Source: Aphis gossypii
Taxonomy: Eukaryota; Arthropoda; Insecta; Hemiptera; Aphididae
Direction: 5' to 3'
Assembly: GCF_020184175.1 (NCBI RefSeq)
Contig: NC_065530.1
Coordinates: 53,607,260 to 53,671,259, forward strand
Length of the DNA stretch: 64,000 nt
Part shown: positions 22,298 through 35,120 of the stretch, one piece after another
Numbering within the stretch: position 1 is the first letter of the stretch
Layout: each line of letters begins with the position of its first letter
Notes under the pieces: model-generated
Database searches by the model: none
What the model was told of the DNA's origin: nothing
The model's input: only the letters and a program-made list of their open reading frames with translations
Program-made: the position numbers and the translations under genes

Positions 22298-24588
22298 TAC
22301 CTTAATTCTGGATTTTTGTTTAAGATATCCAAAGCACTAATAAATTTCTTGTTAATTATTCCAAGGTCAGCACCATGTTCAAGTAGTTTAGTTATAATAT
22401 TAGCATCACCAATTGTACAAGCATAGTGCAATACACTATTACCACTAATATCCTGATTGTTAATATTGCATTTTTCAGAATCTAGCAGAACATCCATAAC
22501 TTCACTCATTTTGTTCTTTACAGCTAAATGTAGTGCAGTATACTGTTCAGAAGTTGTTAACGAATTTATGTCCGCTCCATATCCAATTAACATTTTTAAA
22601 ATATTTGCTTGACCTTTAGCCGCTGCTACATGAAGGGGAGTATAGCCTTTATAATTAGAACAATTTATATCAACAAATGTATTAATATTTTGATTTTCAT
22701 CATCAATGCCTAAATAGTGTTGTACTAAACGTATGTCACCATCAGATATAGCAGTTATTATTTTTCCAATCATTTTTTGCTGCAATGTAATTTCAACACT
22801 ACTTCTTCTCACTCTTTCCATATTATTTTTCTTATTGATTTTAAATGTCTCTATCATTTTAGAATTGTGAGCACAATCAAAACAAGTTTGACCTCGACGA
22901 TTGCACACTAATGGATCTCCTCCTTGTTCTATCAGTATTTGAACTACATTAGTATAACCCCATTTAAAACTTAAATGAAGAGGCGTGTCTCCCTGATTGT
23001 TTTGAATGTTTATATTTAATTTTGAATCCGAAAACTCCATGAAATATAACAATGCTTTGACACAAAGATCATGACCATTTGAACAACACAAATGCAAAGG
23101 AGTATTACCTTCATTGTCTCCAATCATCAATGCTTTATTATGTAACAAAAACAATAATGCATTCTGTTGCCCTGTAAGTGCAGCATAATGGGCAGGTGTA
23201 AGTGAAAAATTATCCACAGCATTTATATCTGATCCATATTCCAAGAGTAATTCAATAATTAGTGGATAACCATAAAAAGCTGCCACATGAAGAGGAGTGA
23301 GACCTTGTTCATCTTTATACTTCACACAAACCGTCGGCTCTTTTAATACCTCTTTCATACAAGAATCACATTCACATAAAGGATGACATTTTGAGCTAAA
23401 TTGTTGTATTTTTACATATTCTAAGGTTTCTTTAACTTTATAGTACTGTCCACTGCAAATATAATTATAAAAAGTACCATAGTTTGAATCATGGAAATTT
23501 GTTGATAATTTAAGATTAAAATTGTGAACTTTTATATGTTCAATAGCTGCTTCTAATGAAGTTAAATAGAAATTATCGTCAAAATCTTTTATATTGCTGA
23601 TAATAAAATGTTTCATAAAATATATTTGAGCATTCCAATTAGGTATTTTACAGTGAATCACTAAATGGACTAAAGCACTTAGTATGTTATCCACTGTAAA
23701 ATTTTTGTGTCCATCAGATAATTTTAAAAATGTATCTTTTAAACATTTAAACTTTCCAATAATAGTTTTGTGCATATACAACTTGGATAATTCACATCTG
23801 GCATTTGGTATTGCAGTTTTTACTTCTTGGTCTACTTCTAAGTCAATCATAGCACTAGAGTAATTTCTTATAAGTTTGTTTAATTTGGCATCTTCTGTTG
23901 CCACTAAGATATTAATATCATTTATCAAGGTAGTATATAGTTTATTTTGTATATAGTACTCTACTGCAAGTTTAATATTGTTTTGAAAAAAATTATTGGA
24001 CTTTTTAATATGATAGCTTGCTTTTTTTAAACATTTAGTATACAAATTTACAATTGATTTTTTCTTGAGATCAATAGACATATTAATATAGTCATTGGAT
24101 AATAAAAAATCATCCATTAAAGATCTTAAGTCTTTTAATAACAATTTATTGCTTTTAGAATATAAAAAATTTAAACAGTCTTGAACAGATGTTATTACAA
24201 TTATATCTTCTAATGTAGTAGCGCAGTTTAATGGTCCATCTATGCATATTATTTTATAACTATGATTATCTTCTGTATAGCATGTTTCAATAAAAAGTAT
24301 GTCTACTGTGTAAGTCTTGTTTTCATATTGACATATAACTGCATGGTTGTCCACAGAAACATTGTGGCCACTTATTGTAACAAATTTTAAATCTGAACAC
24401 TTACTGGGAATTAAAATGTGATCATTAAAATCTTTTTCAGAGTACCTATTTTTCAAGAAGGAACCTTCTCTGGGAACACATATTGGCCATCCATTTTCAA
24501 CAGCTTTATAAAATGTTTCTGCGGATGATTTGCAAAGTGATATTAAAAATTGATTAAATAAAACATCCTCGTCGTAAGAATGATCCAT
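22297..24588 (-). CDS. ANKRD27: VARP: VPS9-domain ankyrin-repeat protein (ANKRD27)
   Basis: VARP is an endosomal adaptor. Its VPS9 domain activates Rab21, and its ankyrin and zinc-binding segments engage Rab32/38, VAMP7 and the retromer subunit VPS29 (known for vertebrates). Here a single 763-codon exon begins at MDHSYDEDV. An acceptor TTTTTTAG just upstream and a donor at 24668 (CAACAAT|GTAAGT) indicate a separate leader exon, so upstream in-frame codons are intronic. Landmarks: YTKCLKK; a VPS9 region at about 250-365 with KIPNW and FYLTSLEAAIEHI; a zinc-fingernail CHPLCECDSC (Cys401, 405, 407, 410); ankyrin block 1 at about 424-580; ankyrin block 2 at about 644-763. The second CHPLC.C..C motif found before block 2 in vertebrates is absent, and the protein ends soon after block 2, making it shorter than the roughly 1050-aa human form. 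Confidence 0.9.
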   Translation of the reverse strand: MDHSYDEDVLFNQFLISLCKSSAETFYKAVENGWPICVPREGSFLKNRYSEKDFNDHILIPSKCSDLKFVTISGHNVSVDNHAVICQYENKTYTVDILFIETCYTEDNHSYKIICIDGPLNCATTLEDIIVITSVQDCLNFLYSKSNKLLLKDLRSLMDDFLLSNDYINMSIDLKKKSIVNLYTKCLKKASYHIKKSNNFFQNNIKLAVEYYIQNKLYTTLINDINILVATEDAKLNKLIRNYSSAMIDLEVDQEVKTAIPNARCELSKLYMHKTIIGKFKCLKDTFLKLSDGHKNFTVDNILSALVHLVIHCKIPNWNAQIYFMKHFIISNIKDFDDNFYLTSLEAAIEHIKVHNFNLKLSTNFHDSNYGTFYNYICSGQYYKVKETLEYVKIQQFSSKCHPLCECDSCMKEVLKEPTVCVKYKDEQGLTPLHVAAFYGYPLIIELLLEYGSDINAVDNFSLTPAHYAALTGQQNALLFLLHNKALMIGDNEGNTPLHLCCSNGHDLCVKALLYFMEFSDSKLNINIQNNQGDTPLHLSFKWGYTNVVQILIEQGGDPLVCNRRGQTCFDCAHNSKMIETFKINKKNNMERVRRSSVEITLQQKMIGKIITAISDGDIRLVQHYLGIDDENQNINTFVDINCSNYKGYTPLHVAAAKGQANILKMLIGYGADINSLTTSEQYTALHLAVKNKMSEVMDVLLDSEKCNINNQDISGNSVLHYACTIGDANIITKLLEHGADLGIINKKFISALDILNKNPELR

Positions 24589-24669
24589 TAGATAGCTAAA
24601 AAAGTATAAGAATAAAACAATAAAATAATAAGTATTATAATTATTATAAAACATCATAATATACTTACA

Positions 24670-26548
24670 TTGTTGCAATTTGTAATAGAATAAAATAAAT
24701 TGAACTAATGATTAATTAATGCGTTTATGACTTTTCATTGATTATGTTACAGTATAAATGATGCTGTACTGAAGTAGTTCTACATGATCCTCTAACCCAT
24801 TAAATGTAAAAAAAATATAAAGAAGCGGTCGTTTCATGGCATCAACACAGTCCAATAGTTGTCCTGTTGTTATTACGTAATACGTAATATTATGGTAACA
24901 AGTAATAACTATAATAATAATATTCATACTATATTTAAATTTTTTATTTTTTTTTTTATCACAGACCGGATAAGAAAAACTTTTTATCTGTGGCATCCAT
25001 AGATATCATGAAATACTACCTTCTGTTCGACAAAATAATAGTTCCAAAGTCAATTTGTTCTAATTGATTTAATATCCAAAATGTACATCACATTTTTTTC
25101 TTAAAAATATTTGTTCGGCTAATCCAACCTAATCTAAGAAATAATTGTAATTTTCTTCTCATCATTTTTAACTTATATTTATTCCAATGTTGTTTTATTT
25201 AAAATTGTAATATTATTACATTATTTGGTACTGCTTAATAGATTTTTATTAGAACAACTAATTGTAGGAATAAAAATAATTTGGAATTCGATTTACCAAC
25301 ATCGTGAATATTCCAAGTTAAAGAAAAGCCCCAAACAAAACAAAACCCTTTTCCGCTTGGCTCACTTTTTTACAAAGATCAGAGTAAAGACATATTTGGA
25401 GTTTCCTATTGGCTAGGTATTTCATATTTCTACAATTCTACAATTCAGCATTCTGCATGAAACAAAAATGACCATTTTAAGAAAAGTGTGAATTATTGGA
25501 AGGAATCGAAGTCGTGTGTTGGGTCTATTTACTAAGGAGATAATGTATTAATCAAAATAATTATAGGTACAATTTTTTTGTTGCACAGTTGCACTGCACA
25601 GTACATTTTAAAGTTTGATTCCCTAATTAAGAATAAATTTCAATACCTATTGTACACCAACTTTTCAAATAGTTTTTCTTATCGGTTTGAATTTTTTTTA
25701 GACTCTATTATTTTTAGTATTAAAAAATTTACTGGCCCAATTGAGATCAAAGTTCATTAAATTATTCAGATCTTCATTATGACTAGATATTAGTTAGGTT
25801 GATTTAGGTCTTACTAAAGCCTAAAAGCCTACTTACCAAAGAAGTTACTCTTACAATATTTACATAATATGTATCACTGTATCAGAAATTAAAGAATCCA
25901 TTTTTCATTTTCATAGTTATTATAATTACACATTAGTACACAATTTATATTAAACTTTACAAAACCCAAGTAATTTTTATCATACAATTTTACTAGGATT
26001 AAACGATTTAAACGTAAGGACCATACGAAGTCATTTTTTTGTTATTGTCGTATTTGGTATCCTTTTAATTTATATAATAATTATTAGCAGCAAATCACGA
26101 TGTTACAAAACAATTAAAGTTTAAAAATGAAATTGTTGAATTTGGAAAAATCAAATAGTTAATAAATTAGTAGGTACCTTTTTATACCAAAAAGTATTTC
26201 TCTTATTAGGTAACTATATTTTTCACACATTTGTTCCAAAAATCATTTGTTCCACACTTTTCTCTATTATCCTTTCTATGATAACAACATAACAGTATCA
26301 TTTCAAATATTATCAATTGACAATATTATCCTTTAATATTAAAGCACAGAATCACAGAATTTCAATTTTCTGTGAGATTAATTATACATTATTATGTGTT
26401 TAAAGTTTAAACGGTGACGGCGTGACGCAAAATACAATTAATAAAAAATAAAGATTTGAAAATAGTTTTTGCAGAAAGTGCGTATTCCAACTGCTAAAAT
26501 ATTATTTTAAGTCCAAATGTTATCCAAATTCTTGAGTTTAAAAGTTTT
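24670..26548. other. Divergent spacer between VARP and MRM2
   Basis: Contains the probable VARP leader exon (minus strand, ending at the donor at 24668) and the MRM2 promoter side, where a small CG-bearing stretch (GGTGACGGCGTGACGC) sits near 26413. Otherwise it is AT-rich with no coding signal seen. Confidence 0.45.
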
Positions 26549-28254
26549 ATGATGGAAAAAATTACGTTTTGTAAAAGCTGGTCATTTCTTAAAACATTTA
26601 CTAGAAACCACAGTTCGAAAGAATGGCTATTACGACAAAAAACTGATCCTTATGTAGAAAAAGCCAAAATAAAAAGTTACAGGTATTGTAGATAAGTCTT
26701 AATTAATTTTATTTTAACTGTGTAGTATATTTAATTATCATTAACAAAATAGGCAAACATAATGCCTCACAAAAACAATAAAATATTTGTCTTACATTTT
26801 TAATACAGATGTAGAAGTGCATTTAAACTATTGCAAATGGATGATAGATTTTCTATATTGAAACCAGGCCAGTGTGTAATAGATATTGGTGCAGCTCCAG
26901 GTAGCTGGTCACAAGTAGCTGCATCTAAAATTAATTCAACTTCTACTAGTAAGTTATGTTTTTAAAAATAATACCTAGCACAAATTTTAAAAAGTACAAA
27001 TTTATTGGTTACCTACCATCAATATTCTGCTTAATTACCAATGATAATATGTATTTAAATATAGCATCTGTTCCATGTATTATCTATATAATAAAAAGTT
27101 AATTGCTCAACCACATCAATGTTCAAATTACTGCTTATGTTGAAATGTGGATTATAATTTTAAAATATATTTTTTTTGTCAAATCAAGAATCGACTATCT
27201 TCTTGATGTTGATATTTTAATATGTCAGTTGCTCTACATGATTTTGTGTTATACTTATTTTTTACGCGCTTCCAAAGCATTTTGATGGTTTGTGTTTCAG
27301 CTCTGTTCCCTGTAATCTTTGTTATATGTAATTCTCGTTCTTTTAAAAATTGTGCACACATATCTTTATCCCCAAGGATGTGCCAATAAAAATAACTCAC
27401 AGTTAAACTCATCTTAAATTTTAAAAATATTCTTAAACTGACTTGTTAAATACAATATGTTAAAATATTGACTACATTATTTGTTTCACATTCCTAAAAA
27501 ATATTACTTGTAGTATGATATATATTGATAGATAACGTTCTTTCTGTAGATAGCTGCATACTATACTAAAAAATATGTAGTAGATAGCATATTAAACAAT
27601 TTTTAAATGTTATAGCTGTATTATAGAATAAAAATGTGATAGATAACAATTCTCCTTTTAAAACTGCTTTTGTAATTTTTACTATTACTAGTTCAATATT
27701 TTTAATAAAATCAACATGTACTTTTTGTTTATCTAACTAGATAGTGAAATTCCAACAGGCTTACTGATTGGTATTGATCTTCAACAAATGTACCCAATAA
27801 AAGGAGTGACATTATTAGGAAATTCTGATTTTACGTCTCCTAAAACATGGCAAAAGATAAAAGAATTATTGAATGGTCGTCCTATAGATGTTGTTTTAAG
27901 TGATATGGCACCTAATGCTTCAGGGGTGAAACATTTAGACCATGATTTAATCATAAAATTAGCTTATTCAGTAATTAAGTAAGTAATTGAAATAATTATT
28001 TACCAATTATTATGGTAATGAAAAACATTAAATAAATTTAACCATTTATAATTTACAGATTTGCTGTTTTAAATTCTAATGTTGGTGCAACATGTTTAAT
28101 TAAGATTTTAGATGGCAATCAAAATTCAGAGATTGAAAATACTTTGTTAAAGTTTTATTCAAATGTAAAATTTGTAAAACCTGAAGCTAGTCGTTCAGAT
28201 TCAGCAGAAAAATATTTACTTGCTCGTGGATTTAAAGGACTTAAACAAAGTTAA
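26549..28254 (+). CDS. MRM2: Mitochondrial rRNA (uridine-2'-O) methyltransferase, FtsJ/RrmJ family
   Basis: 2'-O-methylates a uridine in the large mitochondrial rRNA using S-adenosylmethionine. Exons: 26549-26682, 26809-26948, 27741-27978 and 28059-28254 (stop included), giving 235 aa. An N-terminal stretch rich in basic and hydroxylated residues (about 1-30) fits a mitochondrial presequence. The SAM-binding motif is VIDIGAAPGSWSQ. The K-D-K-E catalytic tetrad of the family aligns with Lys51 (RSAFKL), Asp146 (VVLSDMAP), Lys186 (CLIKIL) and Glu221 (SAEKYL). GIDLQQM and KYLLARGFK are also family-typical. Two ATGs are adjacent (26549, 26552) and either could start. Intron 2 (792 nt) holds a minus-strand open frame at 27182-27412, annotated separately. 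Confidence 0.93.
27182..27412 (-). pseudogene. Possible transposase-derived frame in an MRM2 intron
   Basis: A 77-codon frame antisense to MRM2 begins MSLTVSYFYWHILGDKDMC and contains CAQFLKERE and KSCRATDI. The first part recalls the N-terminus of ISXO2-like (IS1595-type) transposase genes common in aphid genomes, but the zinc-binding pattern is not clear and the frame ends early. I treat it as a possible fragment, not a gene. Confidence 0.25.
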
Positions 28255-29933
28255 CTTTTGTATATATTATATACATGTAAATAATATATAATAGACACAT
28301 ATTTATTTATGTAATATACTAATGTAATATTTTCTTTTAAAATGGTTTTAAAATATTTTTTTTCAGAGAACACTATCTATGTATATATTTATTATATTGT
28401 ACTTGTTATAAATCTGTTCTTACTGTTTTTTGGCAATTACAGAAAGATGTTAACCTAAATTGTGTATTATACATAGATAAGTTAATATAATCATAGATAA
28501 TACTTCTATTATCTATGAATATAATATGGTATAAAGGATAAATATAATATATTATTATATAATATTAATCATATAATACATACTATATTTTCGGAAAAAA
28601 AAATATCAATATTCTACAATACTAAAAATTAAAATAATATCTTTAATAAAAAGCATATTACAAAATATACTTAGTGATATAAGCTGACAGGCTATCTTCG
28701 CTTATAAATGTTTTATAAATACATTGAAACATCATTGAATTCAAATTTAACAGACCTATAATAATAACCCATTTGATACCTATCGTACAACAGAATGGTA
28801 TTAAATATTATACCCAGAGTGTATTTAACCTAACCTTCTTTTTTATTTTTCTTGACATATTTGAAAACCATTGAGAAACTACTTTAGACACAAAGTATCA
28901 ATTAGATTCATTATCCATTTAAAACTTAGTTATTTTAAAATATTATTATATTAATGTTGATATTATACATTGATACTTTTATATATTAGTAGGCTAGCCA
29001 TTCGTCCCGGTTAATGGATGCTGAGAGAAAATAACTTTAATATTGTATTACTTATTTAAATAGGTATAGAATAATATTTTACATAGTATCATTATATAAT
29101 TATCGTAATAATGAAAATACAATACGAGGTCTAATGGTATGTAAAATCGTTGATTATAATATAATAATATATTACCTAATATTTAATACCATTATGTATA
29201 AAATTCGGTGAAACCCAAAAGCGCAAAAATAAATTGTATTACTTAATACAATATTTTACTGACCTAAGTACCTAACTTGTTTGTAATAAATTTTATAAAC
29301 TCATTCAATGGAAAAGTATCAACATTATATTATTACTGATAATTAATAAATGTAAATATATTAATTTATATTATAGCCTATAGGTATATACTATATATAT
29401 CAATACAATGTGTGGGGCAATGACTAACACTGTGGGCCGGGAAGAGGATATATTTGATTTAAATATTTATAACCACTTCAAACTCAAAGTCAAAAACTAA
29501 AATTGCGCCTATAGTTACAGAGCATTCCTTGGTTATTAAAAAAAATCTAAAAACAATTAAAAATATGGGTCTATCGATTATATCTGCTTGTGCTGCTTAC
29601 GAATTATTCTATAATTTTTGACGGTAGCTAAGTAATAAGGTAATAAGTATTAATATTTTCTGTTAATTATTAATTAATCATACTAGTTGTCCTAACGTCG
29701 TAGGTACCAACCTTTATTGTTAAGAATTGTATTAAATTTAAATAGGTAAATAGATTCTGAAACTAACGAAGATAGTTGCTATAGTTTCATATTAGTTGTT
29801 AGATCTATGATTTTTCACTCATTGCAGTTAAATCTATAACACATTATAAATAAGTGAAAACAAGTAGGTAATTATTATTTTATACGTCTATATTACATAT
29901 TTTGCCAAATAAAATAATTTCCATAATATCATC
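28255..29933 (+). other. Spacer between MRM2 and CFAP300
   Basis: AT-rich sequence holding the MRM2 3' UTR and the CFAP300 promoter region. No repeat ends or coding frames recognised. Confidence 0.45.
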
Positions 29934-32900
29934 ATGTCTAATTTAACATATACATTTTATCATCTTCCTAACAAAGAACCAGTCGGATTGTGTAACAAGA
30001 TTGTTCAAGGATATCTTCTTAAATGGTGTGTTAAATGTTTAATAATAGAATTTTGTAGCCCGTTATTGGTGTATAATTAATAAAAAGTACTAATAAATGT
30101 AAACATAATATATTAATATATACCGTCCTATCTACTTAATTTAAACGTTTACGGTACCTAAATAAAATTATAAATTTATAAACTATTATAGCTAGGTTAC
30201 CTACCTTTACCTAATCAACATACGAAACCACTCAGGTTTAGGTACTTGCCTACTTAAAAAAGTAAAATTTATATTTTGTATTTTTATTTAATATTCAAAT
30301 TAGGCGTATTGTAATTTGTAGGTACCTAACTTATAATACTGAGTAATAGGTACTGCGAATTATGTACATTTTATGTTACATACTTACATAGTTACATAAT
30401 ATAGCCATATAGGTACCTACCTAATATAAAATGCGTAGTAGTTACAACCATGAACCAATAAATTATTTCAATTTCCTAATGAATCTTTATAATATAAAGT
30501 AGGTATCTAACTAAAAACTTGAATATATGTAGGTGATCCATTACACTTATATCTTATATTAATGTAATTTATAATTTATAATTATATTATAAATTAGTTT
30601 ACTGATTATATTTTGTTGAATTTTAAAAACAAAATAGATATTAAATAATACTATGATTGATCGGAAGTAGCTATTGCCTATTTGTAGAAACACTTATTAT
30701 ACAGGTTCATTTTAAGTAGGTACCGTTGTTAAAACTATATCAATGTAGGTACATTTTTTACATACACTTTTTTTTTTTTTACATTTTATTTAGTTTATAT
30801 TTAAGACTTCAGTTATTAGTTCTTATAGGCCATAATAGCAATCTACTTATTCACTGCGGTGTACGTTTTGTTACAGGTCAATGAAGAAATGTTTACGCAT
30901 AAATTATTATGCTTTCAATCAAGAGTTTAAGTCGGACGACATTAATCAGTTTGCATTGGTTTGATATTATAATTATTATTTATCTATAATACAATATCAT
31001 ATTATATTATTTAATTATTATAGCTAGACTTAACAAGTAAAAAGTAGATATACCAGATACCTATGTACACATGTTAGGTACCCACATATTATAATCAAAC
31101 TTAAGAGTATCTATTTTAATAGGATTTTTTTCGGGACAACAATGTGGCAAATAACTTGCAAGCTAGTTTCAACGAATTTGCAGGCAAGTGTTTTACTTTT
31201 ACTTCTTAGTATGGATTATTCTATTTATATCTACTAAATAACTAATTAAGTCATGTTAATTATTAGGTACTTTTTTTAAATATTTTAATATAGTTTAGAA
31301 TGTTTAAATACCTATGCTCGCAGTGGTAATTTATACTTCCCTTTCCTGTCTTCTTCTGAAATTTTTACGGATATGCTAAATTGCCAACAGTAGAAATCTT
31401 TACATTTTCTAAAATATAAACAAACAAACAAACCATTTTTATGGTTTAGATTTTGGTAAATAAATTATTTCGCATTACTCCTCACCAGTTTTTATCCAGT
31501 TACATCACTTAAGGCTACTCGTATTTTAGAACAAAATAAATATTTTTTTTCGCACTGTTTTTAAATTAAAACCTAGTTAAAAAAATCTCTACAGTACCTT
31601 TTATACCTTTGTTATTTATGTTAATTGGCAAGCTATTATAGTTTCTAGAGTTTCGTGTTGCCGAGTTTCAAATCAATTCCTATTCCAGATCGATCAGATA
31701 TTCAGATTCATCATCCATTTACCATGTATATTTTAAAAAATAGTTATATTATTATTAATAACCATTAATTCTATACCCTAAGTCCCTAAACAATTAGCTA
31801 AACCTTGCTATTTACATATTATAATAATTTTTGTTTGAAAAGGATTTCTATAAGTCCATTTGTTACTGTATTTACATTCATAGGAAGCAATATAGCTAGA
31901 GTTCAGACTGAATCCATTCCATGCACTGTCACTTCGATGGCATTTTTCGACAAGCTCTTGGATCCAAACAATGGCATCGTCTGCTTTAGCGGCACTGGTG
32001 ACGACGGTATTCACGCAATACACCAGTGTATGGAAGTATGCAAAAACGGCATATACATTTCAAATAAGCTGAAAATGGTACAACTTTTATTTTTAAGCAA
32101 ACCATGTATGCATTGTACATTTGTACAATATACACAGCCCTACGCTGTAATTAATAATTAATACTTTGTAATAGGTACTTTATACAAGTACCAATTACAA
32201 GGCTAGTTTATATTATATAATATATAAATAATTTAATAATATCATAATTTTACCCTCATCATCAGCCGCTCGGGGCAATAATAGTAAACCCTTCCTTAAA
32301 TTCGGCCCTGCTGTTTATTACTTAATAGATATAGGTACTTACAATAGATGACATTATATTTTAGAATCTAAAAGAGTACCTACTCTTTGGGAGTTTATGG
32401 GTTAAGAGCTTATAAGAAAAAATCCACTGTTTACGACTTGACGAGTTGACGAGTTTGAAGTTTGACGCTAAAATCGGAATATTTTATAAAAATAAATTTA
32501 GTTTTAGTAACCTAGAAGGTATACTAATTACTAGGAAAGTAGTGCGTACCTAATAATTTAATATACCTATCTTCTTATTAGAGTATATTACGCTATATAA
32601 ATGATTTTTTAATATATTATCTATAAATAAAATATTAAAAAATTGTTTACTTAGGTTAAGTGCAATATCATGCATTATGAATCGCGATGTGGATCATTTA
32701 TTATTTGTTTAATTACCTATCTGATTAATTATTATTATGATTCATTTAACATATAATGTATAGGTATTGTATATTATGATTTATGTTATGGAATATACTA
32801 TGCATAGAAACTAGAAACAAAAGTACCTATGAAATGGAAATGAATGTGTAAAGACTCTTTATACCTACTCTCAGTTCTCACTACTAGTCACTCACTGTTT

Positions 32901-33603
32901 AACTACCACGGTCCACGACCTATCTATAATAACGGTACCACATATTCCAACACGGGTCGTAGACTTAAATAACAAATACATCGATGTCCCATATAAGAGT
33001 GTCGTGTAGGTACTCTCGTAAATGATAATATGGTATAGACCGATAGGCGATAGCCGTATAGGTATATTATGAATTTATGAATATATTATAATATATTGAT
33101 CACCGACGAGATTGAGTAATACCTATGCACACTTCAAATTCTAGATGCTGTTTGACGATGAATGCGAAGAATATTTTTTGTACAACGAAGATGAACGCGC
33201 AGAATTCATGTTTCGGCTGTTGCAGCATTTCTCAATCGGTGGCCAGTGGTGTCAAGATGACGTAGTTGTCGAACCGTACTTAGACGCAATAAAATACATT
33301 TACAAAGATCTACTCGCGTGAGCAAATCATACTATAAACCATAATAATTGTAATTTATTAGTTTCATAAATTTGAGTTGATTCAAGTTTTCCTTGTTTCA
33401 GAGTCGAAAAAATTCCTGAGTCTGGAATACAAGTCTCGTCCAAGATGTACCAAGTCGTTGCTTTCGATTCCAATGACACAGTTTTATTTCCAAAAGAAAT
33501 CAAAAGCCCCATACCGTATAGTTTCGCATATTTAGTTGTAAATCCTAAATCTCGGACTGTCGCATTATTTTTTCATAATGTTGGTGACAAAATTTATACT
33601 TGA
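29934..33603 (+). CDS. CFAP300: Cilia- and flagella-associated protein 300
   Basis: CFAP300 (C11orf70) is a cytoplasmic factor needed to assemble axonemal dynein arms. Exons: 29934-30025, 30877-30958, 31123-31183, 31884-32077, 33145-33317 and 33402-33603, totalling 804 nt or 267 aa, the same length as the human protein as I recall it. Family-like stretches are the FSIGGQWCQ..V.EPYLDAIKYIYKDL segment, MYQVVAFDSND and the C-terminal FAYLVVNP....VALFFHNVGD. Exon 3 ends GCAG|GCAAGT, a consensus GC-AG donor; all other introns are GT-AG. An insect with no motile somatic cilia would need this gene only in sperm, so testis-limited expression is likely (inference). The N-terminal third is less conserved and rests mainly on phase continuity. 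Confidence 0.85.
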
Positions 33604-35120
33604 AAAAATATTCTTTTTATTAGTTTTTTCTATTATTTATTCAGTTGTGTTTTATTTCAAAACTTTACGTTATGTGTGTGGTCCGTTTAGAGTTATACCT
33701 AATTTATAACAAATAGCTTAAATTTTTTTAAAAATAAACCGATTTTTGTCAATTGCGATTATTGTTATAGTTTATACCATACAGAAAATAATCGAAGAAT
33801 ATTCACCTCTTCATTATTCCAATAATAAATATGTATAATATTCCAATAAGTCTAGAACTTAAATTTAGGTTGTGAATAATAATTTTTATTATTCATTATT
33901 TTTAAGTAATGAACTAATTAAGTAATAAAATGGATTCTTCTTAATGTAGTCATAAATTAAATCATTTAAATCTATTGAGAAGTTCAAAGTTGACTATAAT
34001 GTTGTCATATGACTATTCTTGAAAGCAATTTTCTAATTATGTTAACCAATTATCACTATTAGGTAGGTAATACATACAATGATAAAGATGCTTAACATAT
34101 AATTGATAAATATAAGTTACAATTTTGTTTTGAAGAATATTTATTTCTATTCTTTGAAAACTGTTAAGTTTACATATTTATAAAGTAGGTATCTAATAAG
34201 TATCTACCCTTAAGTCTAAAATGTAATAAAACAATTTTTTTTAAATCTCTCTCACAGCAAATATAACACCTATAGTAGTAGTATTACATATTATAAATGC
34301 ATTTAAGTGCTTAAAAATACTTTTACAAGCTTACTTCATTAATCACAATATCATCATACATAAATAAAAATCACTGAAATAGAATACAGTTTAAAATGTT
34401 TCTAAAACTAGTGTTAGAAAAAACAAAACATATTTCTACCATCAAATAAATGGTTTACTTAGGACATATGTAAATTAGCTTTATTAGATTAACAAATTAT
34501 ATTCAATAAATTTAATAACAGTTAAATATATATAAAAAAAAAACTGTCAATTATTAATATTTTAAATATACTAACTAAATTTCAAATAAAGCTTATATAG
34601 TATCAATAGTTTTTGTTTTAATACATAAAATCTTTGACATTTATTATGTAAATTTATATTGTTTATTTTTAGCATGAATTGAGTAATTTTGATCAATTAT
34701 AGATTTTATGACAATGTAAAAAGTATTCTCATTTAATTTTGTCTATAGTGAAAAGAAGAAATATCTAGTACAGAAAACTATTTTATTACTATTTCTTAAG
34801 TTGTTTTTTTTTAATTATTTTTCAAATTGAATAATAACAAGATTCATGCATATTAACAAAGCATTTGAGGTCAATTTTTTTAAAAAACCATAAAAAAAAG
34901 TAAAACATAAATAATAAATTTAACTAGTTTTTATAGAGATAAATTATAAGAAAAAATAATATTTAGTGTCTTGGTAGAACAAATAAAAACAAATGAAATT
35001 TTCTTAATAAATTGGACACCATGTATTTATACAAATACCTTATTACATACATTTTTAAATATTTTGAGACCCGCTTTTGTGCATACTTTGATTTTATATA
35101 CTGAAATATAACATAACATA
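33604..35120. other. Convergent spacer: CFAP300 and TMUB 3' ends
   Basis: The two genes converge here. There are several AATAAA-like signals on the plus strand (for example near 33735) and long A/T tracts. No coding frame or transposon end recognised. Confidence 0.45.

Noticed and set aside
30700..30800. Poly-T tract as a retrotransposon or processed-gene scar
   Set aside because: It lies inside a CFAP300 intron with no duplication or adjoining coding remnant, so it is ordinary AT-rich sequence.
32255..32320. Short CAGCCGCTCGGGGC...GGCCCTGCTG pair as a MITE
   Set aside because: The ends are only about 50 bp apart, weakly matched, and lack a duplication.
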